NCBI GenBank assembly: GCA_944325505.1
Contig: CALVAJ010000028.1
Location: 1 to 35,094, forward strand
From: an uncultured Bacteroidales bacterium
GTDB taxonomy: Bacteria; Bacteroidota; Bacteroidia; Bacteroidales; UBA932
Direction: 5' to 3'
Length of the DNA: 35,094 nucleotides
Part shown: positions 7,469 to 16,800 of the stretch, one piece after another
Position numbering within the stretch: position 1 is the stretch's first letter
How the letters are laid out: each line of letters opens with the position of its first letter
Made by a program: the position numbers and the translations under genes
The notes under the pieces: model-generated
The model's input: the letters and a program-made list of their open reading frames with translations, nothing else
Databases searched by the model: none
Told to the model about the DNA's origin: nothing

Positions 7469-9583
7469 ATGAAAACAAACTTTCTGAGACAGGTAGCCTG
7501 GATTTTCTTCCCGATGCTGGCTTTTGTAAATAGTGCCGTAGCCTCGACCGGTGATCCTTCCCGTTTTTTCGCTCCGGACAGCCTTATATTGCCGGGTGTA
7601 TATTATTACCCTGAACAGTGGCCTGAATCGCAGTGGGAAAGGGATTTCAGGAATATGGCGGAATGTGGATTCGAATTTACCCATTTCGGGGAATTTGCAT
7701 GGGCCGCCATGGAACCTGAAGAAGGGAGATTCGATTTCCAATGGCTTGACAAGGCAGTAAGGATGGCATCGGAACAAGGGCTGAAAATAATAATGTGCAC
7801 CCCGACCCCTACTCCTCCTGCGTGGCTTACGCATAAGCATCCGGATGTCCTGGTGGTAAGTTCTACAGGACAGAGGATAGAGCACGGGGCGCGGCAGCAG
7901 GCATCATGGGCAAGCGAAACATACAGGGAGTATGTCAGGCGCATTGTTACCGAACTGGCTGAACGCTATGGAGATAATCCGGCTGTAATAGGATGGCAGA
8001 TAGACAATGAACCGTCGCATTACAGTTTCAGCTATGACTATAGCGAGAATGCACAGGAAAGTTTCAGGAAGTGGCTCAAGGCCAAATATCATAGTATAGA
8101 CACTCTGAACCATGTATGGGGGACGGCTTTCTGGAGTCAGACATACAACGATTTCGATCAGATCCGCATCCCTAACGGAAAGGTTATGCCCGGGACGGCA
8201 AATCCTCACGCCATGTTGGATTACAAGCGCTATACTGCCGATGAGGCAGCCTCTTTCATCAACATGCAGGCTGATATCCTTCGCGGGATAATATCTCCGG
8301 ACCAGTGGATAACGACCAATACCATGCCCGGACATTCCCCTGTCGATCCCGCAAGGATGACCTCTCTGGATTTTCTTACATATACACGGTATCTTGTTAA
8401 CGGGCGCTACCGCGGATACGGGGAACAGGGATTCCGTATCTCAAATCCTGACATGCTGGGATACAATAATGATTATTACCGGAATATAAAGGGTGTTACC
8501 GGTGTCATGGAAATCCAGCCGGGGCAGGTGAACTGGGGAAAATACAATCCCCAGCCTTATCCCGGAGCTGTCAGGCTGTGGATGTACCATATCTTTGCCG
8601 GGCAGGCGAAACTTGTGTGCCATTACAGATTCCGCCAGCCTTTAAGAGGAAGCGAGCAGTATCATTACGGAACTATGCAGACGGACGGCGTGTCATTGAG
8701 CCTCGGAGGGAAAGACATAGTGCAGTTCAACAGGGAGGTGAAAGAACTCAGACGTCATTTCGACAAAGACTGCAGACTGCCTGAGTCCCTTGCTTCCGTC
8801 AGGACTGCCATACTTGTAAGTCCTGACAACAGGTGGGAGATGGAATTCCAGCCGCAGAGTAACCAGTGGGACCTCTACAAGCATACTCTAAGATATTATT
8901 TCGCATTGAAAAGCATGGGAGCCCCTGTCGACATAGTCGGGGAGGATGCAGACTTCAGCAAATATCCTGTACTTATAGCCCCGGCTTATCTGATGGTAGA
9001 CAAAACCCTGGTAGACAGATGGGAAAAATATGCCGAGAAGGGGGGACATCTTGTCCTGACCTGCCGTACGGGAGAAAAGGACAGGAGTTCCGCATTGTGG
9101 GAAGACAAGCTGGCAGGTCCTGTCCATGACCTGATCGGAGCGGAAGAACTGTATTTTGACCATCTTCCGGAAGATTATTATTCGGAAGTACTTTTCGACG
9201 GAAAGGAATACAGGTGGAACAATTGGGGCGAAATCATAACACCGTCTCCTGATACCCGCGTGTGGGCAACCCACTCCAGTCAGTTCTATAAGGGCGAAGC
9301 TGCTGTCCTGCACCGTCCATGCGGGAAAGGTACCGTTACATATGTCGGGATTGACTCTGATGACGGTGTCTTCGAGAAGGATCTGATGCACAAGTTGTTT
9401 AAGACCGAAGGACTGAATCCTCCATTCGAACTGCCTGATGGCGTCCTTGTGGAATGGCGGGACGGCTTTTATGTAGGCCTTAACTATACATCTGAAACAC
9501 AGGAATTTCCTGTTCCTGATGGCGCTGAAATCCTTGTCGGGGACAGAACAGTCCCTCCTGCAGGCGTAGTTGTCTGGAAATAA
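7469..9583 (+). CDS. Secreted GH42 family beta-galactosidase-like glycosidase
   Basis: A 704-residue exported glycoside hydrolase. Residues 1-26 form a signal peptide (hydrophobic WIFFPMLAFVNSAVAS) without a lipobox, so a soluble periplasmic or secreted product is expected. The GH42 barrel starts at GVYYYPEQWPESQWERD (43-59). The acid/base is E181 in GWQIDNEPSH and the probable nucleophile is E348 in GVMEIQPGQVNWG. The region after about 410 fits the trimerisation and small beta domains. GH42 enzymes cleave terminal beta-galactosides, and some act on arabinosides. It is the only glycosidase here, and lies between the two copies of the alr/peptidase repeat. Confidence 0.9.
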   Translation: MKTNFLRQVAWIFFPMLAFVNSAVASTGDPSRFFAPDSLILPGVYYYPEQWPESQWERDFRNMAECGFEFTHFGEFAWAAMEPEEGRFDFQWLDKAVRMASEQGLKIIMCTPTPTPPAWLTHKHPDVLVVSSTGQRIEHGARQQASWASETYREYVRRIVTELAERYGDNPAVIGWQIDNEPSHYSFSYDYSENAQESFRKWLKAKYHSIDTLNHVWGTAFWSQTYNDFDQIRIPNGKVMPGTANPHAMLDYKRYTADEAASFINMQADILRGIISPDQWITTNTMPGHSPVDPARMTSLDFLTYTRYLVNGRYRGYGEQGFRISNPDMLGYNNDYYRNIKGVTGVMEIQPGQVNWGKYNPQPYPGAVRLWMYHIFAGQAKLVCHYRFRQPLRGSEQYHYGTMQTDGVSLSLGGKDIVQFNREVKELRRHFDKDCRLPESLASVRTAILVSPDNRWEMEFQPQSNQWDLYKHTLRYYFALKSMGAPVDIVGEDADFSKYPVLIAPAYLMVDKTLVDRWEKYAEKGGHLVLTCRTGEKDRSSALWEDKLAGPVHDLIGAEELYFDHLPEDYYSEVLFDGKEYRWNNWGEIITPSPDTRVWATHSSQFYKGEAAVLHRPCGKGTVTYVGIDSDDGVFEKDLMHKLFKTEGLNPPFELPDGVLVEWRDGFYVGLNYTSETQEFPVPDGAEILVGDRTVPPAGVVVWK

Positions 9584-9596
9584 GGGTAAGGATTTT

Positions 9597-10379
9597 TCAT
9601 AGACAGGGAGTAATAGAAAAACGATACTTGAACTGCCGGCGGCTCTTTTGCCGCCGGCAGTTCAAGTATCCGCCCGGCAGCGCGCTGATGCCGTATATGC
9701 CTATCCCCAGCCGCACCATGTCGAACTGGTACCGGGGGAACCTTTCGATTCCGGCAGAGTTGAGTATATGGTAAAGCGGCCTGTATCCGAGACTTCCGGA
9801 TATCCTGTCCGCATTTTCCCGGAACATCCTGATCTGTCCCAGTGTGAAGTCGTCACTGTCCGGGTCTTCAGCTGCGGCCAGATGCGAGTAGATGGACTTT
9901 ACCTCCACACTCCTGTTGCCGTCAAGGTATTCGAGCAGCCCGTCTATTTCGCTGGTCATGAACCCGAGCCTGTGCATCCCGGTGTCCAGCTTTATGTGTA
10001 TGGGGAACCCCGTGATGCCACGGCACCCGAGCTCAGCGCACAAGGCTTTCAGGGTACAGAGATTGGGAATGCCGGGTTCCAGGTTGTTCTCTATGATTTC
10101 CGGGAAGAAGTCGGTCCCGGCTGTCAGTACCAGGACAGGCGTCCGTATGCCTGCCTGCCGCAGCTCCACCCCTTCTACGGGGTATGCCACCGCCAGATAG
10201 TCCGCACCGGCATCTTCCATCAGATGTGCGAACTCTGCTGCCCCATGCCCGTATGCATTGGCCTTGACCAGAACAAGCAGCCTGGTGTAGGGTTCAAGCT
10301 TCCCCCTGAAATACCTGTAGTTCTCCAGACACCCTGGAAGATTTATCTCTAACCTGGAAAAATCATTTTCTCTACCCAT
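9597..10379 (-). pseudogene. Truncated second copy of alanine racemase
   Basis: Codons 1-236 match the N-terminal barrel of the intact alr, starting MGRENDFSRLEINL at 10379 and ending at ISALPG (9672). The frame then runs into 24 unrelated residues encoded by the adjacent hairpin and spacer. The PLP lysine K39 is kept, but catalytic Y264, the PVGYADG and CMDMCM motifs and the whole C-terminal domain are gone, so no racemase activity is expected. The frame has no internal stop, and the -7 box (10403-10411) remains, so a stable fragment could still be made. Its codons look more GC-rich than those of the intact gene, as in the rest of the second copy. Confidence 0.9.
9623..9670. repeat. Perfect 21-bp hairpin at the truncation point of alr copy 2
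   Basis: Arms 9623-9643 and 9650-9670 are exact reverse complements with a six-base loop TCTTTT. The hairpin ends one base before the first base of alr homology, so the truncation falls at its edge. It lies 39 bases after the GH42 stop and could end GH42 transcription, although the plus strand has no U-tract after the stem; reading from the other side the next bases are TTTTTCT only after a short interval. Its place at a rearrangement junction suggests it is part of the element or event that joined the segments. Confidence 0.8.
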
Positions 10380-10402
10380 CTCTGCTTTGTTGGAATAAGG
10401 CT

Positions 10403-10411
10403 GCAAAAATA
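10403..10411 (-). promoter_or_regulatory. -7 box retained in front of truncated alr
   Basis: The minus strand reads TATTTTTGC, the same nine bases as at 6586-6594 in front of the intact gene, 24 bases before the start codon at 10379. The pseudogene is thus likely still transcribed. Confidence 0.45.
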
Positions 10412-10524
10412 GATAATATTATTGTAAAGAAGGCATAAATTCATGACATTCGGCAGAACCTTCATCCTGTCCGTCAGTGCAGGCGTGCTTTTTGCTTTAG
10501 TGTCCGCCCGTGCATTATTTGTAT

Positions 10525-10532
10525 TATATTTG
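10525..10532 (+). promoter_or_regulatory. -7 box of zinc peptidase copy 2
   Basis: TATATTTG matches TAnnTTTG, 40 bases before the ATG at 10573, at the same place as the box of copy 1. As in copy 1, TTTGC lies 30 bases further upstream (10491-10495). Confidence 0.45.
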
Positions 10533-10572
10533 TAAAATTCTGTCAGATTGACATTTAATTTAAAACAATAAA

Positions 10573-11250
10573 ATGATCTGGATTATCTTTATTGCTGTGA
10601 TGGTGCTCAGTTTCATCGTCCAGAATACACTTCAGGGAAGGTTCAGGAAGTATTCACAGGTGCCTTTGCGCTCGGGTATGACAGGTGCCGAGGTGGCCAT
10701 GAAAATGCTTAACGACAACGGAATCTATGATGTCAAGGTCGTCCCGCACAACGGGATGCTCACCGACCACTACAATCCCGCCACCAGGACGGTCGCCCTG
10801 AGCGAGGGCGTGTATGCCAGCAGGTCTGTCGCGGCTGCCGCTGTGGCCGCGCACGAATGCGGACATGCCGTGCAGCATGCCGTGGGATATGCCCCTCTTA
10901 AGATGAGGTCGGCCCTGGTGCCTGTGGTAAGCTTCGCCTCGAACATTGTGCAGTGGGTGCTTCTTCTGGGTATCATCATGGTCAATTCCTTCCCGGCCCT
11001 CCTGTGGTTCGGGATCGCGCTGTTCGCCATGACCACACTTTTCAGTGTCATAACACTGCCTGTGGAGATCAATGCCAGCCAGAGGGCCGTGGCATGGCTC
11101 AGCGGTTCGGGAATCACGGACTCCGAGACTACACCGATGGCTGTGGACGCCCTCAAATGGGCTGCATATACATACGTAATAGCGGCCATAGGCTCACTTG
11201 CCACACTGCTTTATTATGTCGCCATCGCCATGGGGGCCCGCAGGGACTGA
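10573..11250 (+). CDS. Membrane zinc metallopeptidase (YugP/PF04298 family), copy 2
   Basis: A 225-residue protein equal in length to copy 1 and differing at 8 positions (for example I16V, S22G, K72R, and Arg to Gln in PVEINASQRAV). The zinc motif HECGH at 94-98 and E166 are intact, as are all membrane helices, so it should be active. Many synonymous changes beside so few amino-acid changes show that both lineages stayed under purifying selection. The esterase gene starts 20 bases downstream and is probably on the same transcript. Confidence 0.93.
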   Translation: MIWIIFIAVMVLSFIVQNTLQGRFRKYSQVPLRSGMTGAEVAMKMLNDNGIYDVKVVPHNGMLTDHYNPATRTVALSEGVYASRSVAAAAVAAHECGHAVQHAVGYAPLKMRSALVPVVSFASNIVQWVLLLGIIMVNSFPALLWFGIALFAMTTLFSVITLPVEINASQRAVAWLSGSGITDSETTPMAVDALKWAAYTYVIAAIGSLATLLYYVAIAMGARRD

Positions 11251-11269
11251 CAGTATCAAGGGAATAGAT

Positions 11270-12157
11270 ATGAGAAGCATTATTGTGAGACTGCTGCTGT
11301 CGGCTGTATTGCTTGCGGCAGTTTCAGGAATCCGGGCTTATGCCGGAGAAAGGGGTCTTGACGGGGACAGCCTGTTCACTTACAGGTACAAGGGGACGGA
11401 AAGGCACTACAGGCTTGTTGTCCCTGACAGCCTTGCCCAGGGCTCTCCGCTTGTCATCATGCTTCACGGCTATGGAGGACAGGCATCTCCGGACAGGTAC
11501 ATGATGCGCGATGCGGCCCGCAAGTATGGGTTCGCGGCCTGTTTTCCCCAGGGGGAGAAGGATGCGCGCGGCAAGCCGTGCTGGAATGTCGGGTATCCTT
11601 TCCAGGAAGGACTTGAGACCGATGACGTGGGGTTCCTGTGTTCCCTTGCCCGTCATGTGGCGGACAGGTATGGGCTTGACAGGAGGAACATATTCTGCAC
11701 GGGCATATCCAACGGGGGAGAGATGTGCTACCTGCTCGCCTATCTGAGTCCGGATGTTTTTTCTGCCTTCGCGCCGCTGGCCGGACTTACCCTCGAGTGG
11801 ATGTACAGGGACCTGAAGGCAAAGAAGCCGGTCCCTCTGATGGAGATACACGGCACTGCAGACCGCACGTCCATGTGGCAGGGGGACCCTCAGAACAAGG
11901 GAGGATGGGGCGAGTACATATCCGTGCCGCTTGCGGTGGGCTATTGGGCGGCGGTGAACCGCTGTACCCATGAACAGACCGACACGCTTTATCACGGGAG
12001 CCGGCAGATCATAGCCCATATGTTCAAGGGCGGGCAGGACGGCAACGAAGTATGGCTTTATGAAATGACCGGAGGCGCCCATTCCTGGACGGAGGACGAC
12101 ATCGACACAGGCGGTGCGATATGGCGTTTCTTCAGCCGCTATATAAAAAAGGATTAA
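11270..12157 (+). CDS. Secreted alpha/beta-hydrolase esterase (CE1/PHB-depolymerase-like)
   Basis: The start ATG at 11270 opens a signal peptide (hydrophobic to about residue 25, ending RAYAG); an earlier in-frame ATG at 11198 lies inside the peptidase gene. The 295-residue protein has the oxyanion region HGYGG at 66-70, the nucleophile S147 in GISNGG, D198 in HGTADRT and H271 in GGAHSW, a full catalytic triad. This pattern is found in CE1-type feruloyl or acetyl esterases and in PHB-depolymerase-like proteins; a plant-polysaccharide deacylating role is plausible in the gut but not shown. No cellulose- or xylan-binding domain is present. A strong terminator follows. Confidence 0.88.
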   Translation: MRSIIVRLLLSAVLLAAVSGIRAYAGERGLDGDSLFTYRYKGTERHYRLVVPDSLAQGSPLVIMLHGYGGQASPDRYMMRDAARKYGFAACFPQGEKDARGKPCWNVGYPFQEGLETDDVGFLCSLARHVADRYGLDRRNIFCTGISNGGEMCYLLAYLSPDVFSAFAPLAGLTLEWMYRDLKAKKPVPLMEIHGTADRTSMWQGDPQNKGGWGEYISVPLAVGYWAAVNRCTHEQTDTLYHGSRQIIAHMFKGGQDGNEVWLYEMTGGAHSWTEDDIDTGGAIWRFFSRYIKKD

Positions 12158-12178
12158 TATAACGAAATACGTTCTCAT

Positions 12179-12213
12179 AAATCCAGCGGAAAATTATTCC
12201 GCTGGATTTTTTT
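12179..12213 (+). terminator. Rho-independent terminator after the esterase gene
   Basis: A 12-bp stem (AAATCCAGCGGA with TCCGCTGGATTT) around a seven-base loop is followed by a run of T to 12213. It closes the peptidase-esterase unit and separates it from the sigma factor gene. Confidence 0.9.
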
Positions 12214-12271
12214 ATCTTTCCATTAGGTGTTTTTTGCAGATTTTACGACTTATATAATATAACACTGAAAC

Positions 12272-12835
12272 ATGGATACGGAAAAAACAAGATATCTTAT
12301 TGCTGAATTGGCGCTGAATAATTCTCAGTCGGCATTGAAACAGTTTTATGACATATATAGCAGACGCATATACAGGTATGTACTCCTGCTTGTCAAGAAC
12401 TATAGCGATGCCGATGAAATAGTGTCTGATGTTTTTTTTACTGTCTGGAAAAACAGGAAGAAGCTTCTGGAAGTAGACAATATATTGCCATATCTTTTCA
12501 AGATATCGAAATTCAAGTCCATAGACAAATTGAGAATGAAGAAAGTACCGGTACAGCCCTATGGAAGTATAGACGTGGAGCTCTTTTCGAATGTGATGTC
12601 TTCCCCTGAAGACAAATGCATTTCTTCAGAGATGGTACATGAGATAGATATGGCTATAGAATGTCTGCCGCCTAAATGCAAACTGGCTTTCAAACTTGTA
12701 AGGGAGGACAAGATGTCGCATAAAGAGGCGGCGGAACTGCTGGACATTTCGGTAAAGACGTTGCAGAACCATTTATGCCTTGCAGTGCAGAAAATCAGAT
12801 CCGTACTTGTGGCGAAAGGAATATCCTGTAATTGA
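12272..12835 (+). CDS. ECF-type RNA polymerase sigma factor
   Basis: The 187-residue protein has the two sigma-70 regions of the extracytoplasmic-function type: region 2 at about 24-92 (DADEIVSDVFFTVWKNR) and region 4 at about 130-180 with the helix-turn-helix segment MSHKEAAELLDISVKTLQNHL. It is the Bacteroidetes FecI-like group, normally held inactive by the FecR-type protein encoded next to it and freed when the cognate SusC transporter binds its substrate. It is 43 bases upstream of that anti-sigma gene. Its likely target is the susC promoter just downstream and perhaps its own. The region before the gene is AT-rich (TTTTTTGC at 12230-12237, TATAATAT near 12253), without a clear consensus promoter. 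Confidence 0.94.
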   Translation: MDTEKTRYLIAELALNNSQSALKQFYDIYSRRIYRYVLLLVKNYSDADEIVSDVFFTVWKNRKKLLEVDNILPYLFKISKFKSIDKLRMKKVPVQPYGSIDVELFSNVMSSPEDKCISSEMVHEIDMAIECLPPKCKLAFKLVREDKMSHKEAAELLDISVKTLQNHLCLAVQKIRSVLVAKGISCN

Positions 12836-12878
12836 AGTATAGCAGTCCCTTATATTTACTTATTAAAAAATCATTGAC

Positions 12879-13838
12879 ATGGAAATAGATGATATATTGT
12901 TGGTTAAATATCTGACAGGTGAAATTTCCGAGGAAGAAGCGGCAAAGGTAAGGACCTGGGAGAGTGAGGATTCGGAAAATTCCATGTATTTGCGTCAGTT
13001 AGCGGCATATTGGAATGCAGATGTTTCGCTTGATGACAATATAGAATGCGACTATGCATCACTTGGCAGAAAAATAAAGAATGAAGAGAAGTACAAAGGA
13101 ATTATTATGAAATGTGCCGGCCTTGTAGCTGCATTGTTTGCCGGGGTTCTCATAGGTTATTTTACCGTTCCGTCTAAAGAAACCGGTACCGTCTCATATG
13201 TGACGGGATCCGGTATTTCCACATTTGTCCTGCCTGACTGTACTGAAGTGACATTGAATAAGAACAGTATTCTTTCGTATAACGGAGAATTCGGGGTTTC
13301 GGATCGAGAAGTGAGATTGTCCGGAGAAGGGTATTTTAAAGTCAAATACAATGAAGACAAGAAATTCAAGGTCGAGATGGATGGTGTATCGGTAACTGTG
13401 CTTGGAACGGAGTTCGATGTAAAAAACCGGCCTGAAGAAAACAACATACAGGTCTCTCTGGTAACGGGGTCGCTTCTATTTGAGGCAGGCTCCCAAAGCA
13501 TAAGGCTGGTGCCGGAAAGTATGGTCTCGTATGACCGTAGCACTGAAAAGGTATCTGTGGAAGATTTTGACCCTGACATAACAACATCATGGAAAGAGAA
13601 TATACTTCGCTATAAATCTGTCAACATTATGGATCTTCTTCATGACATAGCTGCCCGGAAGGGAGTAAAACTGCAGATCGAAGACGGCGTATTCGATGAA
13701 GATGATATAATAAGCGGTGCGCTGGAGACTGATCGCTCTTTTGACCAGATGCTCATAGTCTTGTCATCGCAGGTGCCTTTCGGGTGGGCCAAAGGAACGG
13801 ATACTTATCTGATTTTCGACCGATATACCTATCAGTAA
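12879..13838 (+). CDS. FecR-family anti-sigma factor
   Basis: Inner-membrane regulator that holds the sigma factor and receives the signal from the outer-membrane transporter. The 319-residue protein has a cytoplasmic N-terminal part (1-73, starting with a short helical segment LVKYLTGEISEEEAAKV), one membrane helix at about 74-97, a periplasmic FecR domain at about 103-200 and a C-terminal DUF4974-like domain at about 243-317 that would meet the STN domain of SusC. The order sigma, FecR, susC is the standard Bacteroidetes trans-envelope signalling cassette. Confidence 0.93.
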   Translation: MEIDDILLVKYLTGEISEEEAAKVRTWESEDSENSMYLRQLAAYWNADVSLDDNIECDYASLGRKIKNEEKYKGIIMKCAGLVAALFAGVLIGYFTVPSKETGTVSYVTGSGISTFVLPDCTEVTLNKNSILSYNGEFGVSDREVRLSGEGYFKVKYNEDKKFKVEMDGVSVTVLGTEFDVKNRPEENNIQVSLVTGSLLFEAGSQSIRLVPESMVSYDRSTEKVSVEDFDPDITTSWKENILRYKSVNIMDLLHDIAARKGVKLQIEDGVFDEDDIISGALETDRSFDQMLIVLSSQVPFGWAKGTDTYLIFDRYTYQ

Positions 13839-13865
13839 TTATAATTCTAATTTTAACACTACATT

Positions 13866-16800
13866 ATGGCTAATTCATTAAAAAGCAGGAACTATGTCAG
13901 GAAGTTCTTCAGACAGTGCTTTCTGATGACAGGCTTTTTTGCTGCCTTGCTGTTTTCTTCTGCGAGCGGTCATGCTGCGACCAGAGACCAGAAGATTTCA
14001 GTAAATTCCGGAGGCCGGGTCCCGATAGTCGAGATTTTCGGGAAGATAGAGGCCGGTTCAGAATGGTTGTTCAATTACCAGGACAAGGACGTTGAGGGTA
14101 TCTATGCGTCAATCGATGTGAAAGGGGCCTCTATATCCGAAGTTATGTCGATACTGCTTGTCGGGACAGATCTTACTTATGTCCTCAGGGACCAGAATAT
14201 TGTCATCACAAGGCGAGAGGCTTCTTCCGGAGTATTTACGCTGTCGGGATGCATTACCGATGAGAATGGACAGCCTATGCCGGGAACGGCTGTCATAGAC
14301 GAGTCGACAGGCAACGGTGCCGTCTCCGACGTTGACGGAAGATACTCCATTGAAGTACGGGAAGGGACTGTCCTGATGTTCAGCAGTATCGGATATCAGT
14401 CTGTGAGCTATACGGTGGGCAAATCTTCTACCGCCGATATCAAAATGCAGCCGGACAGGCTTTTCATCGATGAGGCGGTGGTGACTGCCCTGGGTATCAA
14501 GAAGTCCGAGAAAAGCCTAGGCTATTCTATCCAGCAGGTATCATCAAAGGCATTCAAGAAAGTCAAGACCGACAACCCTCTCAACGTCCTGAACGGTAAG
14601 GTGGCCGGACTTACCCTGAACACCAGGGCGGGTATTCTCGAGGATCCCCCGGTCAAACTGAGAGGAGAGAGCCCTATCTATGTAGTGAACGGAACCCCGG
14701 TGAAATATTACAGGGCTATCGCCAATGATGATATCGAGAGTATTACCGTCCTGAAAGGACCTCAGGCTGCGGTACTTTACGGAGCACGAGGAGCCAACGG
14801 AGCCATCCTCATTACTACCAAGACAGGTGATGACATCGACAACAATGTGGATATCACATTCAATTCATCTACGATGTTCACTGCCGGTTATCTTACGCTG
14901 CCTGAGCAGCAGACTATCTACGGTACCGGTGAATACGGCCAGTATTCCTACGGTGACGGCAAAGGCGGCGGTCTGTATGACGGACTGTGGACATGGGGAC
15001 CTAAACTCGACCAGCCGGATCCTACCACTCCGAGCGGATATTTCGAGACGGTACAGTATAACAGTCCGATAGATCCGGTTACCGGCGAGCGTATTCCTAT
15101 TCCGTTCGTCTCTCATAAGAACAACTTCCGCAATTTCCTGCAGGAAGGTCTGATAACGGACAACAATATCAGTGTGGCAAAGAAATTTGACGGAGGGTCT
15201 TTCAGGGTGAGTCTCAACCAGATGTACAGACGCGGACAGACTCCGAACACGGATCTGAAGAAGTTCGGCATCACGGCTGCAGCCAATTACAATATCACTG
15301 ACAGACTTCACATGAATGTCAGCATGATATACAGTTATACTTATTCAAGAAGCCGTCACTGGTCCGGCTACGGAAACCAGCACCCGTATTACAACATTCT
15401 TGTATACATGGGTGCCAACAATGATATAAACGACCTCAGGAACTACTGGGAGCCGGGTATGGAAGGATATGCCCAGAGAAACTGGAACCATGTCTGGTTC
15501 AACAACCCATGGTTCGTGGCATATGAATACGAGCGTCCGTACAGCGAGCCGGAGCTGATAGCTTCCGCCTCTCTTGACTATGATATTATAGACGGACTGA
15601 ATTTCATGGTGAAAGCCGCCACCGACTCCAAGCATCAGAACCATGAGGAACGGAAACCTTATGCCTGGGTCGGCAATGACCGTGGTCTGTATTCTGTGAC
15701 CAGCGACAGGAACGTGGACATAAACATCGATGCCATGCTGTCTTACAAGAAGGATTTTGGTGCCGTGGATATTGACGCGATGATCGGAGCTTCCATGTAT
15801 GATGCCCAGCGGAACTATCTCTATTCCGCTACAGAGGGCGGTCTGCAGCAGCCGGACCTGTACAACCTGGCTAACTCGCAGAACACTCCCACTACAAGTT
15901 CGTCCATAGAGAAAAGAAGGATGCTCGGAGCGTACGGTACCGTGACATTGGGTGTAATAGACGCCTTCTATCTTACGTTCACCGGAAGAAACGACTGGTC
16001 ATCAACCCTCAGTGTAGGCAACAATTCATTCTTCTATCCGTCTGTGAGTCTCAGTGCTCTGATGACGGAGGTCATAGACCTTCCGGATGCATTCTCTTTC
16101 TGGAAGATACGTGCTTCATGGGCAAAAGTGGGATTCGACCAGTCAACAGTGTATATGCTCGAGAATACCTATGATTTCAACAAGTTCTGGGGCGGAAATC
16201 CGTCCAATACTCCTCCGACCTATATCATCGACCCTAATATCAGGCCGTACTTCACCAGTTCCTTCGAGGTCGGTACTGATATCCGTTTCTTCGATAACAG
16301 GCTGAGACTTGATTTCAGTTACTACAATACGATTGATACCGGCCAGATCCAGCGGGTGGACATCAACCAGTCAAGCGGATACGAGGAAATGCTCACCAAT
16401 GGCAACGATTATCAGAGGATAGGTTATGAAGTGATGCTCGGCGGTACGCCGATACGCACCAAGGACTGGGAATGGGACATAAACCTGAATTGGTTTTCCA
16501 CAAGGAAATATCTGAAAAAAATCTACAACGGTGCGTACTCCTATAACAACCTCAGAGTCGGTGACCGTGCCGATGCCCTCTATGAAACGTTATGGCAGCG
16601 TGATCCGGAAGGCAACTTCATTGTGTACGAGAACAACGGCCGTCCTATTGAGGATCCGTACAAGAGGATAGTCGGCTACAGTGGAGCCGATTGGGAGTTC
16701 GGTATATCGACAAGCCTCAGGTTCAGGAACTGGACATTGAGCATGGACATTTCCGGAAGAGTCGGCGGTGTCATCCGTTCTGATCTGAACGCCAGAATGA

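Larger units (their letters stand above)
9672..11250. repeat. Direct-repeat unit, copy 2 (truncated alr, spacer, zinc peptidase)
   Basis: Second unit of the direct repeat whose first copy is 5854-7445. Homology ends at the hairpin on the left and at the peptidase stop codon on the right. Third positions are visibly richer in G and C than in copy 1. The GH42 gene is held between the two units, so recombination between them would delete it. Confidence 0.9.

Noticed and set aside
7469-9583. Assignment of the glycosidase to GH35
   Set aside because: The N-E-P acid/base context, the MEIQPGQVNWG nucleophile context and the barrel start YYPEQWP fit GH42; GH35 has a different pattern around the catalytic residues.
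5452-11250. Composite transposon made of the two alr/peptidase units
   Set aside because: There is no transposase, no terminal inverted repeats at the unit ends and no visible target-site duplication; homologous recombination or duplication explains the direct repeats better.
11324-12178. 284-codon minus-strand frame opposite the esterase
   Set aside because: Shadow of the esterase gene, which has signal peptide and full catalytic triad; the antisense frame has no such features.
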